Part shown: one piece after another, positions 8,769 through 17,290 of the stretch
Layout: each line of letters starts with the position of its first letter
Numbering within the stretch: the stretch's first letter is position 1
NCBI GenBank assembly: GCA_016280395.1
Contig: JAEEGQ010000097.1
Span: forward strand, 1-37,091
DNA from: Lachnospiraceae bacterium
Lineage (GTDB): Bacteria > Bacillota > Clostridia > Lachnospirales > Lachnospiraceae
DNA: 37,091 nucleotides
Reading direction: 5' to 3'
Position numbers and translations under genes: made by a program
The notes under the pieces: generated by a model
Seen by the model: only the letters and a program-made list of their open reading frames with translations
What the model was told of the DNA's origin: nothing
Database searches by the model: none

Positions 8769-8816
8769 ATATATCCCCGCACGTTTTGTATATCCCCGTG
8801 CGTTTTGTATATCCCG
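8760..8816. repeat. Three tandem 19-bp repeats beginning in the terminator arm
   Basis: Units at 8760-8778, 8779-8797 and 8798-8816, consensus GTGCGTTTTGTATATCCCC, with one to three differences each. The first unit includes the terminator's 3' arm; the last ends exactly at the stop codon of the convergent peptidase gene. Units 1 and 3 both contain GTGCGTTTT, which can pair with the terminator's 5' arm. Confidence 0.8.
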
Positions 8817-9944
8817 TTATAAGGTTTCCGTTGCAAGTTTTATCGCGATCCCGGTGCAGCGTATAAGCTCATCCTCGTACAGATACTCGGAGGTTGTATG
8901 GACATTGTGCATCGCGTTTGAGACCACAACGGCCTCTATTCCGTGCTCGTTCAGCGGATTTGCATCGGAGCCTCCGAAGGTCGAAACCGTCCCAAAGCCC
9001 GTCACACCTGCCTCTTTTACCGCTTTTTCATAGCGTTTTACCACCCCCGAATCAGGGCTTATGCTATACGCTTTTATCATCTTCTGTGTTGAAAAAACAA
9101 CTTCGGTACCTGCTTCCTTCCCGGCTTCTTTAAATGTCTGTCCGATAAGATCCGCAACCTCCTGCGCCCTTTCGTCGATGCTGCTCCTGACCTCGCCTTC
9201 CACAACTGCCTTTCCGGGAACGACATTTACCCCTGTACCCCCGCTAAAAAGGCCGATATTCGCAGTTGTATGGTCATCCAGCCTTCCTGTCCGTATCTTT
9301 GTGACAGCCTGTGCTGCGGCAGCTATTGCAGATATTCCCTTTTCCGGTTCAAAGCCCGCATGAGCGCTGACCCCTTTGAACTCAGCCCTGAACTGCAGTA
9401 TCGTCGGTGCGCTTATCGCAACGGTCCCTATCTCCCCGTCAAGATCAAAAACATACGCATGCTTTGCCTTAAGCACCGAATGATCAAAGACGGAAGATCC
9501 CCTGCAATACGGCTCCTCCGCGGCAAAGAACACCACCTCGATATCCGGATGCGGCAGGCAGTTGGCTTTTATCACGCTAAGTGTCTCAAGTATCACGCAT
9601 ATCCCGGAAACATCATCCGCCCCAAGAACTGTCGTCCCGTCCGATGTCATCTTTCCGTCGTCATGACGCACAAGTTTTTTCCCGCGTCCCGGTGCGACCG
9701 TATCCATATGTGCGCTGAGAATGACCGGCTCACCCTTGGCATTTCCCTTCAAAAAACCATATATGTTCCCCGCAGCGTCTTCCCCTGCGGATAACAGTCT
9801 GCCGGCCCCGTCAATGCTCACTTCAAGACCCAGTTCCGTAAGCCTGTCGAAAAGATATGCTGCGATCATCTTTTCATGAAAGGATTCCGAATCAAAAGAG
9901 ACCAGAGTCCTGTATTCATCGAGAATGCGTTCTTTATTGACCAT
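8817..9944 (-). CDS. M20-family metallopeptidase (PepT/YqjE-like)
   Basis: 375 residues, cytosolic two-zinc aminopeptidase or deacylase. Metal motifs: SAHMDTVAPG (His79, Asp81), GADDVSGI (Asp110) and AAEEP (Glu143/144); a conserved His lies in the C-terminal NAMHNVHTTSEYL. The dimerisation lid between is normal. It is closest to tripeptidase T-like members, but M20 enzymes also remove N-acetyl groups from amino-acid conjugates, and that role would fit the acetyltransferase in the same operon. It is the last gene of the sulfur operon: its ATG overlaps the end of the upstream aminotransferase gene by 11 bases, with GGAAAGGGA as ribosome site. Substrate not known. Confidence 0.88.
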   Translation of the reverse strand: MVNKERILDEYRTLVSFDSESFHEKMIAAYLFDRLTELGLEVSIDGAGRLLSAGEDAAGNIYGFLKGNAKGEPVILSAHMDTVAPGRGKKLVRHDDGKMTSDGTTVLGADDVSGICVILETLSVIKANCLPHPDIEVVFFAAEEPYCRGSSVFDHSVLKAKHAYVFDLDGEIGTVAISAPTILQFRAEFKGVSAHAGFEPEKGISAIAAAAQAVTKIRTGRLDDHTTANIGLFSGGTGVNVVPGKAVVEGEVRSSIDERAQEVADLIGQTFKEAGKEAGTEVVFSTQKMIKAYSISPDSGVVKRYEKAVKEAGVTGFGTVSTFGGSDANPLNEHGIEAVVVSNAMHNVHTTSEYLYEDELIRCTGIAIKLATETL

Positions 9945-11121
9945 ATCGTCCCTTTCCGAATGTATCGCGAAGTTTTTCGAGCGCTGTCCGGAGTATCGAC
10001 CTCGGGCAGGCTATATTGACTCTTTCGAAGCCCTCTCCGCTCCTGCCGAAAATACTTCCCGGGTCGAGCCAGAGCCCTGCTTCTTCAACAATCAGCCTGT
10101 TCAGTTCATTATCGGAGAGCCCGAGTCCCCTGCAGTCAAGCCATACAAGATAGGTGCCCTCCGGTTCCACAAGTTTTATCCGTGGGATGTTTTCCTCAAG
10201 AAATTCCCGAAGAAAAGAAAGATTCCCTTCAAGATACCCAAGAAGCTCCTCATGCCACTCACCGCCGTATCTGTAAGCCGCTTCGCAGGCAACTATCCCC
10301 ACGATGTTGGACTGTGAATAGCCCTTTCTGTTCAGGATATTCACGAATTTTTCCCTGGTAAAGGGGTCGGGGATATATATATTGGCATTATGGAGCCCCG
10401 CCAGATTAAAGGTCTTTGACGGCGATGTACATACAGCATATCCTATCCGTCCGGTCTTAAGCGCCGCAACCGAGTTAAACAGTTTTCCCCTGTAGATAAA
10501 ATCCGCATGGATCTCGTCCGACACCACAAATACATTGTGTTTTTCGCAGATCGTGAGCAGTCTTTTAAGCTCCTCCGCACTGAAAACGCGCCCCACAGGA
10601 TTGTGCGGGTTGCAGAGGATGTACAGCCTAACATTGTTTTCGACTATCTTTCTTTCTATATCCTCAAAGTCCAGCCCGTAACGCCCGCCGGAATAAACAA
10701 GGTCGCTGCATACGAGCTTCCTTTCGTTATCCTCTATCGCTTCGTAAAAAGGATAGTAGACAGGTGGATTAATAAGCACGGCATCCCCGGGGGCTGTAAG
10801 CGCCTCTATGAAGCAGCATATCGCAAAGACTACTCCGCAGGTCAGTACAATGCTGCCGGGTTCGGGAGTCCACCCAAAATGACTTGTTGTCCAGGCGGAC
10901 AGCACGTCAAAATATCCGTCAAAAGGTTCAGAATACCCGAATATCCCGTGTTCAGCCTTTTTGATAAGAGCTTCGATAACTTCCTTTGGCGCGGGGAAGT
11001 CCATATCAGCCACCCAGAGCGGCAGTATTCCCTCCGGTTTTCCGCGTTTTACCGCAAAATCATACTTTATCGAATTTGTACCGTGTCTTTCCGTGATCGT
11101 GTCAAAATCATACTTCCCCAT
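9934..11121 (-). CDS. patB: PatB/MalY-type C-S beta-lyase (PLP aminotransferase fold)
   Basis: 395 residues, PLP-dependent fold type I. PatB/MalY enzymes cleave the C-S bond of cystathionine or other cysteine S-conjugates, giving a thiol, pyruvate and ammonia. Seen: LPLWVADMDFPAP near the N-terminus (34-46), CNPHNPVGRVFS (170-181), SDEIHADFIY (201-210), and the PLP lysine Lys236 in TSPSKTFNLAGL. Length is normal for the family. Its ATG overlaps the stop of the preceding transsulfuration gene by 14 bases and its end overlaps the peptidase, so the three are translationally linked. Plain transaminase activity is a less likely alternative. Confidence 0.9.
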   Translation of the reverse strand: MGKYDFDTITERHGTNSIKYDFAVKRGKPEGILPLWVADMDFPAPKEVIEALIKKAEHGIFGYSEPFDGYFDVLSAWTTSHFGWTPEPGSIVLTCGVVFAICCFIEALTAPGDAVLINPPVYYPFYEAIEDNERKLVCSDLVYSGGRYGLDFEDIERKIVENNVRLYILCNPHNPVGRVFSAEELKRLLTICEKHNVFVVSDEIHADFIYRGKLFNSVAALKTGRIGYAVCTSPSKTFNLAGLHNANIYIPDPFTREKFVNILNRKGYSQSNIVGIVACEAAYRYGGEWHEELLGYLEGNLSFLREFLEENIPRIKLVEPEGTYLVWLDCRGLGLSDNELNRLIVEEAGLWLDPGSIFGRSGEGFERVNIACPRSILRTALEKLRDTFGKGRYGQ

Positions 11122-12250
11122 GTATAGCCTGCCTCAGATCTTCTGTCAGATCTTTGATGTTTTCTATTCCGACGGATATCCTTAAGAATCTGTCGTTGAT
11201 ACCCCGCGCATCCCGTTCCTCCTTCGGCACATCCGCGTGTGTCTGGAGCATGGGGTATGTTATCAGCGAATCCACTCCTCCGAGCGATTCCGCATACTGA
11301 AATACTTTGACCCTTGCAAGTATCTGCTTTGCAAGATCCGCGTCGGCAACCTCTATCGATATCATCCCTCCAAAACCCGCAGCCTGCCTTTTAACGATCC
11401 CGTTCCCCTTTGTTCCTTCGAGTCCGACATAATAAACCTTTTTTACTGCCGGTTCCGTCAGAAGATATTCCGCGATCTTCCGGGCATTTTCACTTATCCT
11501 GTCCATCCTCACCGGGAGCGTCTTTATCCCGCGTTCGATCAGGAAAGCGTCAAACGGTGCCAGCTGCCCGCCGATGGTCTTTGAACAGTAAAGTATCCTG
11601 TCCGCAAGCTCTTTTGTCTTTGTTACCACAAATCCCGCAAGCGTATCGTTATGTCCCCCAAGGTACTTTGTCCCGGAATGGAGCACAATGTCTGCGCCAA
11701 GCGAGAGCGGCTTCTGGTAATACGGTGTCAGGAACGTATTATCCACATAGAGCAGTGCTCCCGCCTCATGCGCAAGCCCTGCGATCTCCCTGATGTCCGT
11801 GACCTGCATCAGCGGATTTGAAGGTGTCTCTACGTAAAAGAGCCTGGTATTCGGCTTGATGAGCGCCTTTACGGCCTCGGTATCGGACGTGTCGGTAAAA
11901 TCAAAGTCTATGCCATTACAGGCGCACACATTGTTGAACAGCCTCAGCGCACCGCCGTAAAGGTCATCCGTGGCTATCACATGATCGCCGGGCTTAAGGA
12001 GCATCATTGCCACCGTTATGGCAGTCATGCCTGAAGAGAAAGCAAAAGCATCCGCTCCTCCTTCGAGTGCTGCGACAGTCTTTTCAAGATGCCGCCTTGT
12101 AGGGTTTGAGAGCCTTGAATAGCTGTAGTCCGACGGCACCTCAACGCCTTTGTGAACAAATGTGGCGGACTGGCACACGGGCATCGATAATGTTCCCCAC
12201 TCGTCTTTCCTGTTGTTGTCCGCATGTAAACAAAGCGTCTCGAATTCCAT
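11108..12250 (-). CDS. Cystathionine gamma-synthase / gamma- or beta-lyase family enzyme
   Basis: 380 residues, Cys/Met-metabolism PLP family. Seen: YSRLSNPTRRHLE (44-56), FSSGMTAI (71-78), YVETPSNPL (139-147), YVDNTF (168-173) and the PLP lysine Lys195 in HSGTKYLGGHND. The family covers cystathionine gamma-synthase (MetB), cystathionine gamma-lyase (MccB), beta-lyase (MetC) and homocysteine synthases; sequence reading alone cannot choose. The setting, behind a predicted cysteine attenuator and beside a PatB-like lyase, favours releasing sulfur from thioethers or making cysteine by reverse transsulfuration. AGGAGG lies seven bases before the ATG. Confidence 0.9.
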   Translation of the reverse strand: MEFETLCLHADNNRKDEWGTLSMPVCQSATFVHKGVEVPSDYSYSRLSNPTRRHLEKTVAALEGGADAFAFSSGMTAITVAMMLLKPGDHVIATDDLYGGALRLFNNVCACNGIDFDFTDTSDTEAVKALIKPNTRLFYVETPSNPLMQVTDIREIAGLAHEAGALLYVDNTFLTPYYQKPLSLGADIVLHSGTKYLGGHNDTLAGFVVTKTKELADRILYCSKTIGGQLAPFDAFLIERGIKTLPVRMDRISENARKIAEYLLTEPAVKKVYYVGLEGTKGNGIVKRQAAGFGGMISIEVADADLAKQILARVKVFQYAESLGGVDSLITYPMLQTHADVPKEERDARGINDRFLRISVGIENIKDLTEDLRQAIHGEV

Positions 12251-12288
12251 CTGTCATCCTCCTTTCCCTCAACCACAGTCTCTCTTCT

Positions 12289-13308
12289 TCAGCAATATTC
12301 ATCCGGAAATCTGAACCCCTTTGGCGTAAACATCATATTTCTTCTAAAAAAGGCGGTAAACTCGGGATCCTCCCGTTCCTTTCCCGTTTCTTCCTTCCGC
12401 GGAAGCGGGTTTTCCGTCCTTTCCCCTGGTATGTGTTTTTCAAAGACATACTTGTTGCGCCTGTATTCCTTAAGCTTGTTATAAAAACCCACGGCCCCCG
12501 CATGCGTGTTAAGGACCACCGTTTTTGCATCTATGACGGAACTCAGCCGCAGCACCAGCGTTTTTCCTATCGCCATCCCCTGATATTCCGGAAGGACCGC
12601 AACATTCAGGATCGTAGCATAGTCTTTTCCGTCCGATACGGCCCTTGCGACGCCCACAGGCTTATCTTTGTCAAAAGCCGAGACCACGTAACTGCTGTTT
12701 GTAAATGCCTTTTCGGTTTTGAAGACATCATGCGGCCTTCCGAAAAATGCTTCGGTAAGTATCGAATTCACTTCTTCAAAGCTTGCACGGCCGAGTCCTT
12801 CAGAATATGTTATGCCTTTTTTTCCGCCCGGAACATGTGCATCATCCGAAGCCTCCGTTCCTCCGCTCCGTTTTTTCCGTTTGAGCGGAAAAAAATCGTT
12901 CTCAAAACGGAATCCCCACGGAAGGTAGTCTGCCTCGTCAAAGCCTTCCCTGAAAAGTGTCCATGCATTCTTACACCTGCCATAGCCGGCATCTTCGTAT
13001 ACTTCAAGATCTTCCCTGCTTCCAAAGGCCATCACCCTGCGGTCCGACAGCTCTTTTTCGATCTCTCCGAGCAATTGCAGGCGGACATCGCTTCCGTATT
13101 CCGGAAACGCTTTAAGGTCCACAAGCAGCGCCGTCTCAACGCCCTCGCTGATGACTCTTACCGCCCCGGCAAGCCTTTTTCCGTCAAGCACGAACATTTT
13201 ATGCATGCTTTTTGAAAACAGGCTTAAAATGTCTTCCCTGCCGTCATACAGGGAAGCAAGTTCCCCGGCCTCTATGCGGTTTGGATCGTTAGTAAATTCA
13301 AGACTCAT
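12289..13308 (-). CDS. GNAT acetyltransferase with two GNAT domains, first degenerate
   Basis: 339 residues. The C-terminal domain (about 165-290) has a clear acetyl-CoA loop, NVAVLPEYQGMAIGKTL (235-251), followed by the end-of-fold segment with AGAVGFYNKL. The N-terminal half (about 37-125) keeps the outline of a GNAT fold, including the closing VYEDAGYGRCKNAW segment, but lacks a recognisable acetyl-CoA motif. A charged linker (143-165) joins them. ATG 13308 is used because GGAG lies six bases upstream; a TTG four codons earlier is less likely. In Bacillus, operons for odd cysteine thioethers pair an acetyltransferase with an M20 deacetylase; the same pairing occurs here. Substrate unknown. 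Confidence 0.85.
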   Translation of the reverse strand: MSLEFTNDPNRIEAGELASLYDGREDILSLFSKSMHKMFVLDGKRLAGAVRVISEGVETALLVDLKAFPEYGSDVRLQLLGEIEKELSDRRVMAFGSREDLEVYEDAGYGRCKNAWTLFREGFDEADYLPWGFRFENDFFPLKRKKRSGGTEASDDAHVPGGKKGITYSEGLGRASFEEVNSILTEAFFGRPHDVFKTEKAFTNSSYVVSAFDKDKPVGVARAVSDGKDYATILNVAVLPEYQGMAIGKTLVLRLSSVIDAKTVVLNTHAGAVGFYNKLKEYRRNKYVFEKHIPGERTENPLPRKEETGKEREDPEFTAFFRRNMMFTPKGFRFPDEYC

Positions 13309-13328
13309 CTCTTTCTCCAAAGTCCCCG

Positions 13329-14099
13329 TCAGATATAGTAATCCGGTTCCCTTAAGGTGTTCATCTTCTTAAAGAACTCCCTTGCACGCTCTGTCTTCGG
13401 ATGTTCAAAAACTTCCGCGGGTGTGCCGTCCTCTATGATCTTTCCGCCATCAAGGAACAGCACCCTGTTCGATATCTTCCGGATAAAATCCATTTCGTGT
13501 GATACAAGGAGCATGGTGTAGCCCTCGTCGGCTATCTTTTTTATCGTGCCGAGCACCTCTGTCACAAGCTCGGGATCAAGCGCCGAAGTAGGCTCGTCAA
13601 GAAAGATGATATCAGGCTTCATGGCAAGCGTTCTCGCAATGGCAACTCTTTGCTGCTGTCCGCCGGACATATGCTTCGGATAATGGTTTTTCCATTCAAG
13701 AAGCCCGACACTCTCAAGCTCCTTTAACGCGATCTCTTCAGCCTCTTTTTTTGTTTTCTTCCGGACCGTCACAAGACCCTCCATCACATTTTCAAGAGCC
13801 GTCTTATGCTCAAACAGGTAAAACTTCTGGAACACCATGCCCGTGCGTTTTCTAAGCTCCGTTATATTTTTCCTGTTACCGCCCCGAAGCGGAAGTTCCA
13901 CGGTGATATCATCCAGGGAGATCGTGCCTTCCTCGGGCTTTTCGAGGAGGTTTATGGAACGCAGGAGCGTTGATTTTCCTGTCCCGGAAGGCCCTACGAT
14001 CCCGATTATATCCCCTTTGTTCACCTCAAGGTCTATCCCGTCGAGCACAACATTGTTCTGAAACCGTTTGTGAAGGTTTTTGATCTTCAGGATACTCAT
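13329..14099 (-). CDS. Polar amino-acid ABC transporter, ATP-binding protein (GlnQ/TcyC-like)
   Basis: 256 residues. Powers import of an amino acid or sulfur compound with the permease and binding protein upstream. Walker A GPSGTGKS (36-43), signature MSGGQQQRVAIART, Walker B FLDEPTSALD and the H-loop LLVSHEMDF are intact. Closest to the polar amino-acid uptake family, which includes glutamine and L-cystine importers. It lies 22 bases after the permease and 20 bases before the GNAT gene. GGAGG lies ten bases upstream of the ATG, slightly far. Confidence 0.93.
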   Translation of the reverse strand: MSILKIKNLHKRFQNNVVLDGIDLEVNKGDIIGIVGPSGTGKSTLLRSINLLEKPEEGTISLDDITVELPLRGGNRKNITELRKRTGMVFQKFYLFEHKTALENVMEGLVTVRKKTKKEAEEIALKELESVGLLEWKNHYPKHMSGGQQQRVAIARTLAMKPDIIFLDEPTSALDPELVTEVLGTIKKIADEGYTMLLVSHEMDFIRKISNRVLFLDGGKIIEDGTPAEVFEHPKTERAREFFKKMNTLREPDYYI

Positions 14100-14121
14100 A
14101 CGTTACGTACCTCCATGTCAT

Positions 14122-14898
14122 TTACGCCCTTGATACCGAAATTCCCGGCTGCTGTGCCGAAAGCCCCGCAGCGGTCGCATCCGCCGGCTTGTCAGGTACT
14201 CTCACACGTTTTTCCACAACCTTGAATATCCTTTCAAGGATAATGGTTATCGCCCAGTAGATTATCGCGAGAGCCACATACCCCTCAAGATATCTGTAAT
14301 CTCTCCCCGCAAGGATCTGGTTCTGATAGGTGATCTCGATTATTCCGCATGTCGATGCCAGGGAAGTCCCTTTGATCAGGCCGATTATCGAGTTATCTAT
14401 CCCCGGAAGCGCATTTTCAAGCGCCTCCGGGATGATGATGCGCTTAAGGATCTGCCCGTAGGTCATCCCCATTGCGTAGGCCGCCTCTATCTCGCCTTTG
14501 TCAACCGATTCAAGCGCCGCCCTTATGGTCTCGCTTGTAAATGCCGACTGGTAGAGCCCCAGCGCTATGAAGGCATAAACGATCTTCGGAATGATATTTA
14601 CATCTATGTTTGCACCGAGCGAATTAAATATCCTTAAGACGGCAGGAATGCCGTAATATGCCACATACAGCTGTATCAGCATCGGTGTTCCCCTGACGAT
14701 CGAAAGGAATCCTGTCGCTACCGCGCCAAGCACCTTGATCTTTTTATATCTTGCAACCGCAAGCAGCAGACCGACAAAAAGCGATACAAGGAATGCAAGC
14801 CCCGCAAGTTCAAGTGTTATCGGTATTTTCTTTATAAGCTCCGGCATCCTCTGCCAGACGAGTTTGAAGCTGAAATAATCCGAAAATTTAGTCTCCAT
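14122..14898 (-). CDS. Polar amino-acid ABC transporter, permease
   Basis: 258 residues, HisM/TcyB-like inner-membrane permease with about five helices. The coupling-loop region includes SETIRAALESVDKGEIEAA and a downstream GMTYGQILKRIIIPEAL, typical of polar amino-acid permeases that contact the ATPase. A Pro/Ala-rich C-terminal tail (about 228-258) is cytosolic and unremarkable. ATG 14898 follows GGGGA; an in-frame TTG six codons earlier is less likely. Only one permease gene is present, so the transporter is probably a homodimer. Confidence 0.92.
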   Translation of the reverse strand: METKFSDYFSFKLVWQRMPELIKKIPITLELAGLAFLVSLFVGLLLAVARYKKIKVLGAVATGFLSIVRGTPMLIQLYVAYYGIPAVLRIFNSLGANIDVNIIPKIVYAFIALGLYQSAFTSETIRAALESVDKGEIEAAYAMGMTYGQILKRIIIPEALENALPGIDNSIIGLIKGTSLASTCGIIEITYQNQILAGRDYRYLEGYVALAIIYWAITIILERIFKVVEKRVRVPDKPADATAAGLSAQQPGISVSRA

Positions 14899-14927
14899 GA
14901 TGTTTCCCCGGTTCAAAACCTTGTGAT

Positions 14928-15851
14928 TTAGTTGAGGTAGATAAGATCAGATGCGAGCGGAAGTACGGTAACCGAGCTGTCACCGAGTGCTTCTGCCACC
15001 CACTTTTTCCCGAGTTCTTCAAGCTTTCCGCTTTCAAACAGTGTCTTGATCCCCTCCGAGATAAGCTTCTGATACTCCTTCGAATGTGTCCCCGTCTTCC
15101 CGAACAGGATGTGCGAGGTATTGTTTGCGGTGATGTTGGTAGCCGTCTCATTGTCCGAAAGAACGGTAATGTTGAGGCTTTCGAACTGTGTCGGATATGC
15201 GTTTTTATATTTCAGGATAACAGGCTGGTCATGTATCAGCGCCACTTTCCCCTCTATCGCTTCCTGGAGCTGAACGGTGATATCAACTGAAGTATACTGA
15301 AGATTGATCTTCGACTGGCCCTCCGTCCTCTTGTCATTCCAGCGCTCGATCGCGTTTGTGGTATTTCCGCCTGCTCCGCCGTAGATGATAAGCCCGGAAT
15401 TTGCAAGCTCTTCGAAGGAATTGATGGATGTCCCGGCCTTTGAAGTTATGGTATAACGGGATTTTGTATAAGGGAACGAGAACAGGTAGGATTCCGCTCT
15501 CTCCGCGTTGTAGCTCCAGTTGTTAATAGTCGCGTCTATAACGCCCTGCTGCGCATCCACAAGGGCATTTGAGCTTACCGTGAGCTCAAGCTCATACTCC
15601 GCAAATGCCGGCAGGCTGAAAAGCTCAACAAGCACGGCAACATCATAGCCTGCAAGATGTACTCCGTCTTTTGTCGTATAGACCGCATCCTTTGCATCAT
15701 CCACAGTGTAGAGGAACGGCGCGGGCGAGCCTCTGGTCTCGATCTTTATGACTTTCTTGCTGCCCTCTGTCTTGCCGCAGCCCGCGAGCACCGTCATCAG
15801 AAGAATGGTCACTACAGTCAGAAGTGATATATGTTTGATCCTTTTTTTCAT
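14928..15851 (-). CDS. Polar amino-acid ABC transporter, solute-binding lipoprotein
   Basis: 307 residues, anchored outside the membrane by a lipid on Cys25 (signal peptide with lipobox LAGC). The mature part has the two-lobed family-3 binding-protein pattern: a first lobe (IKIETRGSPAPFLY, GYDVAVLVELF), NNWSYNAERAESYLFSFPYT (about 113-132) and a later interlobe segment. It is most like cystine- and other amino-acid-binding proteins. The ligand is not readable from sequence; the operon suggests a sulfur-containing amino acid or conjugate. It lies 30 bases after the GST-like gene, with AGAGGAAA before its ATG. Confidence 0.9.
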   Translation of the reverse strand: MKKRIKHISLLTVVTILLMTVLAGCGKTEGSKKVIKIETRGSPAPFLYTVDDAKDAVYTTKDGVHLAGYDVAVLVELFSLPAFAEYELELTVSSNALVDAQQGVIDATINNWSYNAERAESYLFSFPYTKSRYTITSKAGTSINSFEELANSGLIIYGGAGGNTTNAIERWNDKRTEGQSKINLQYTSVDITVQLQEAIEGKVALIHDQPVILKYKNAYPTQFESLNITVLSDNETATNITANNTSHILFGKTGTHSKEYQKLISEGIKTLFESGKLEELGKKWVAEALGDSSVTVLPLASDLIYLN

Positions 15852-15881
15852 GGTTTTTTCCTCTTTTCGTTTGGTTGTCTT

Positions 15882-17117
15882 TCAGTTTTTCTTATTCTTA
15901 AGCAGTCCCTTTAACGGGTTGATCGAAGGGTCGACGGATATTGAAACGTTTCTCGGCTGTCTGTCTTCCCAGGATGCGTTATTCCACTTTGAGTAGGAAA
16001 TCTCGCTCTGGTAATCCTCTGGCGAGATATCCGTATGAAGGTAAACATTCTCCGGATCTGATGAGACAAGCTTTCTTGAGCCGTCCGCTTTCCATATCTC
16101 ATCATAGGGAACCTGCGAAGCGATCCTTTCCCTGAAGGAACCGTTCCAGCCTCTGTGTCCCTTGAACTCGTTCTTCGGGAATTCAAAGAAGGTGTATTTC
16201 TTAAACTCGGGGATTGCATAAAGATCCTTCACATAACCCCAGATATTCTTGTATTCGGTAATCCTCTTCTTCATCGGCCCGATGTTGTGGTAATAGGATG
16301 TTTCCCACCTTACAAGCGTTACATAAAGCCTTACGTCCGAATCGGTGATATAGTCGCCGAAAAGAAAGCGGTTGGTCTCAAGACGTTTGTCAAGCTTTTC
16401 AAGGGCATCAAAAAAGTCGTTGTAGCCTTCGTCATATGCTGCCCACGAGAGGCAGAAATGCATCCTGTAATGTCCGTTGTTTACGGTAGGGAACAGCCAG
16501 TCGTTGAACTCGTCTATCTCTTTCCTGTATTCCTTCGGATAGAGATCTATGTCTGTTTTCTGGAACTTCCTGAACTGCACCTCAATGTAGTTTGAAAGCC
16601 TGTGATAATCGTTGTTTACGGCTTTTTTTTCGATCACATCCACAAGGGTGGGTGTTGTTGCGCGTCCCGTAAACCCGGGTTTTGCATTTTCGTAGAATTC
16701 CGAAAGGAAATAAGCGCCGGTCGAAGGATCCTGATAATCCTTCTGGTCAACGAAGCCGTGGCCGTATTTGCCGGTGCCTGTCGTTGCGATGTCATCGATC
16801 ACGTCCTCGAGTCCGAGGATATCTCTTACGATCACGGGACGGTTGGACCAGTGGCAGCCGTGTGCCCAGAATATCTTGTACCGTCCGGCCTCGGCCTTAA
16901 ACTGTCCTTCCTTGTCGCCGAAGGGTGTTATAAAGGTGTTCGGCTGTCTTACAAAAACGCCTCTTTCATCGATCTCGTCGATAGTCTCGTTCGGTCTCAC
17001 CCTTACGCCTCTTTCGGCCGCAAGCTTGTCGGCAAGCTCCTCAGGAAGTCCGAATCTCTTTGTTTCAGTGTTTTCTCTGTGCGCTTCAAGGCTGCATGCA
17101 TTTGCTGTATTGCTCAT
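15882..17117 (-). CDS. Glutathionyl-hydroquinone-reductase-like (Xi-class) glutathione transferase
   Basis: 411 residues, longer than the usual 310-330 of the family because of an N-terminal extension of about 60. Xi-class enzymes (E. coli YqjG, yeast ECM4) use a cysteine to remove glutathione from S-conjugates. Here the catalytic site reads GCHWSNR (Cys88) where the classical motif is CPWAHR: the Cys, Trp and Arg are kept. A thioredoxin-like N-terminal part is followed by the all-helical domain (SNYIEVQFRKFQ, LFGDYITDSDVRLYVTLVRW). It is the first gene of the sulfur operon; AGGAG lies about eight bases before ATG 17117. Natural substrate unknown; related binding to another thiol is possible. 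Confidence 0.85.
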   Translation of the reverse strand: MSNTANACSLEAHRENTETKRFGLPEELADKLAAERGVRVRPNETIDEIDERGVFVRQPNTFITPFGDKEGQFKAEAGRYKIFWAHGCHWSNRPVIVRDILGLEDVIDDIATTGTGKYGHGFVDQKDYQDPSTGAYFLSEFYENAKPGFTGRATTPTLVDVIEKKAVNNDYHRLSNYIEVQFRKFQKTDIDLYPKEYRKEIDEFNDWLFPTVNNGHYRMHFCLSWAAYDEGYNDFFDALEKLDKRLETNRFLFGDYITDSDVRLYVTLVRWETSYYHNIGPMKKRITEYKNIWGYVKDLYAIPEFKKYTFFEFPKNEFKGHRGWNGSFRERIASQVPYDEIWKADGSRKLVSSDPENVYLHTDISPEDYQSEISYSKWNNASWEDRQPRNVSISVDPSINPLKGLLKNKKN

Positions 17118-17181
17118 ATCGTTGTCTCCTTTGTCTGTCTTTATTGCAACTTCGGTGCTGTATTTTTTGTATGAAAGATAT

Positions 17182-17214
17182 AAAAAAAACCCCGGAGCAT
17201 CTGTTCTCCCGGAC
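17182..17214 (-). terminator. Attenuator terminator in front of the sulfur operon
   Basis: On minus, CCGGGAG in 17214-17206 pairs with CTCCGG in 17197-17190 (one bulged G) across a 7-base loop, followed by eight U (17189-17182). It lies 65 bases before the first structural gene and after the leader ORF, so it would stop transcription of the whole operon unless disrupted. Confidence 0.75.
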
Positions 17215-17290
17215 CAATGGCATCATGGTATGATCTTATACGCGTGCACGGCAACAACAGCCCGCACCCTGCCATTCATATGTCCGGGAG
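17206..17290 (-). promoter_or_regulatory. Competing antiterminator helix around the Cys codons
   Basis: On minus, CTCCCGGAC (17290-17282) is perfectly complementary to GTCCGGGAG (17214-17206), and AATGGCA (17276-17270) to TGCCATT (17222-17216). The resulting 9 + 7 bp helix uses the same 17206-17214 strand as the terminator, so the two are mutually exclusive. The Cys codons lie in its loop. Confidence 0.7.

Noticed and set aside
8760-8816. CRISPR-like array
   Set aside because: The units are contiguous with no spacers and number only three.
12106-13215. 369-codon plus-strand open frame
   Set aside because: Antisense to the GNAT and transsulfuration genes; no ribosome site or recognisable domain.
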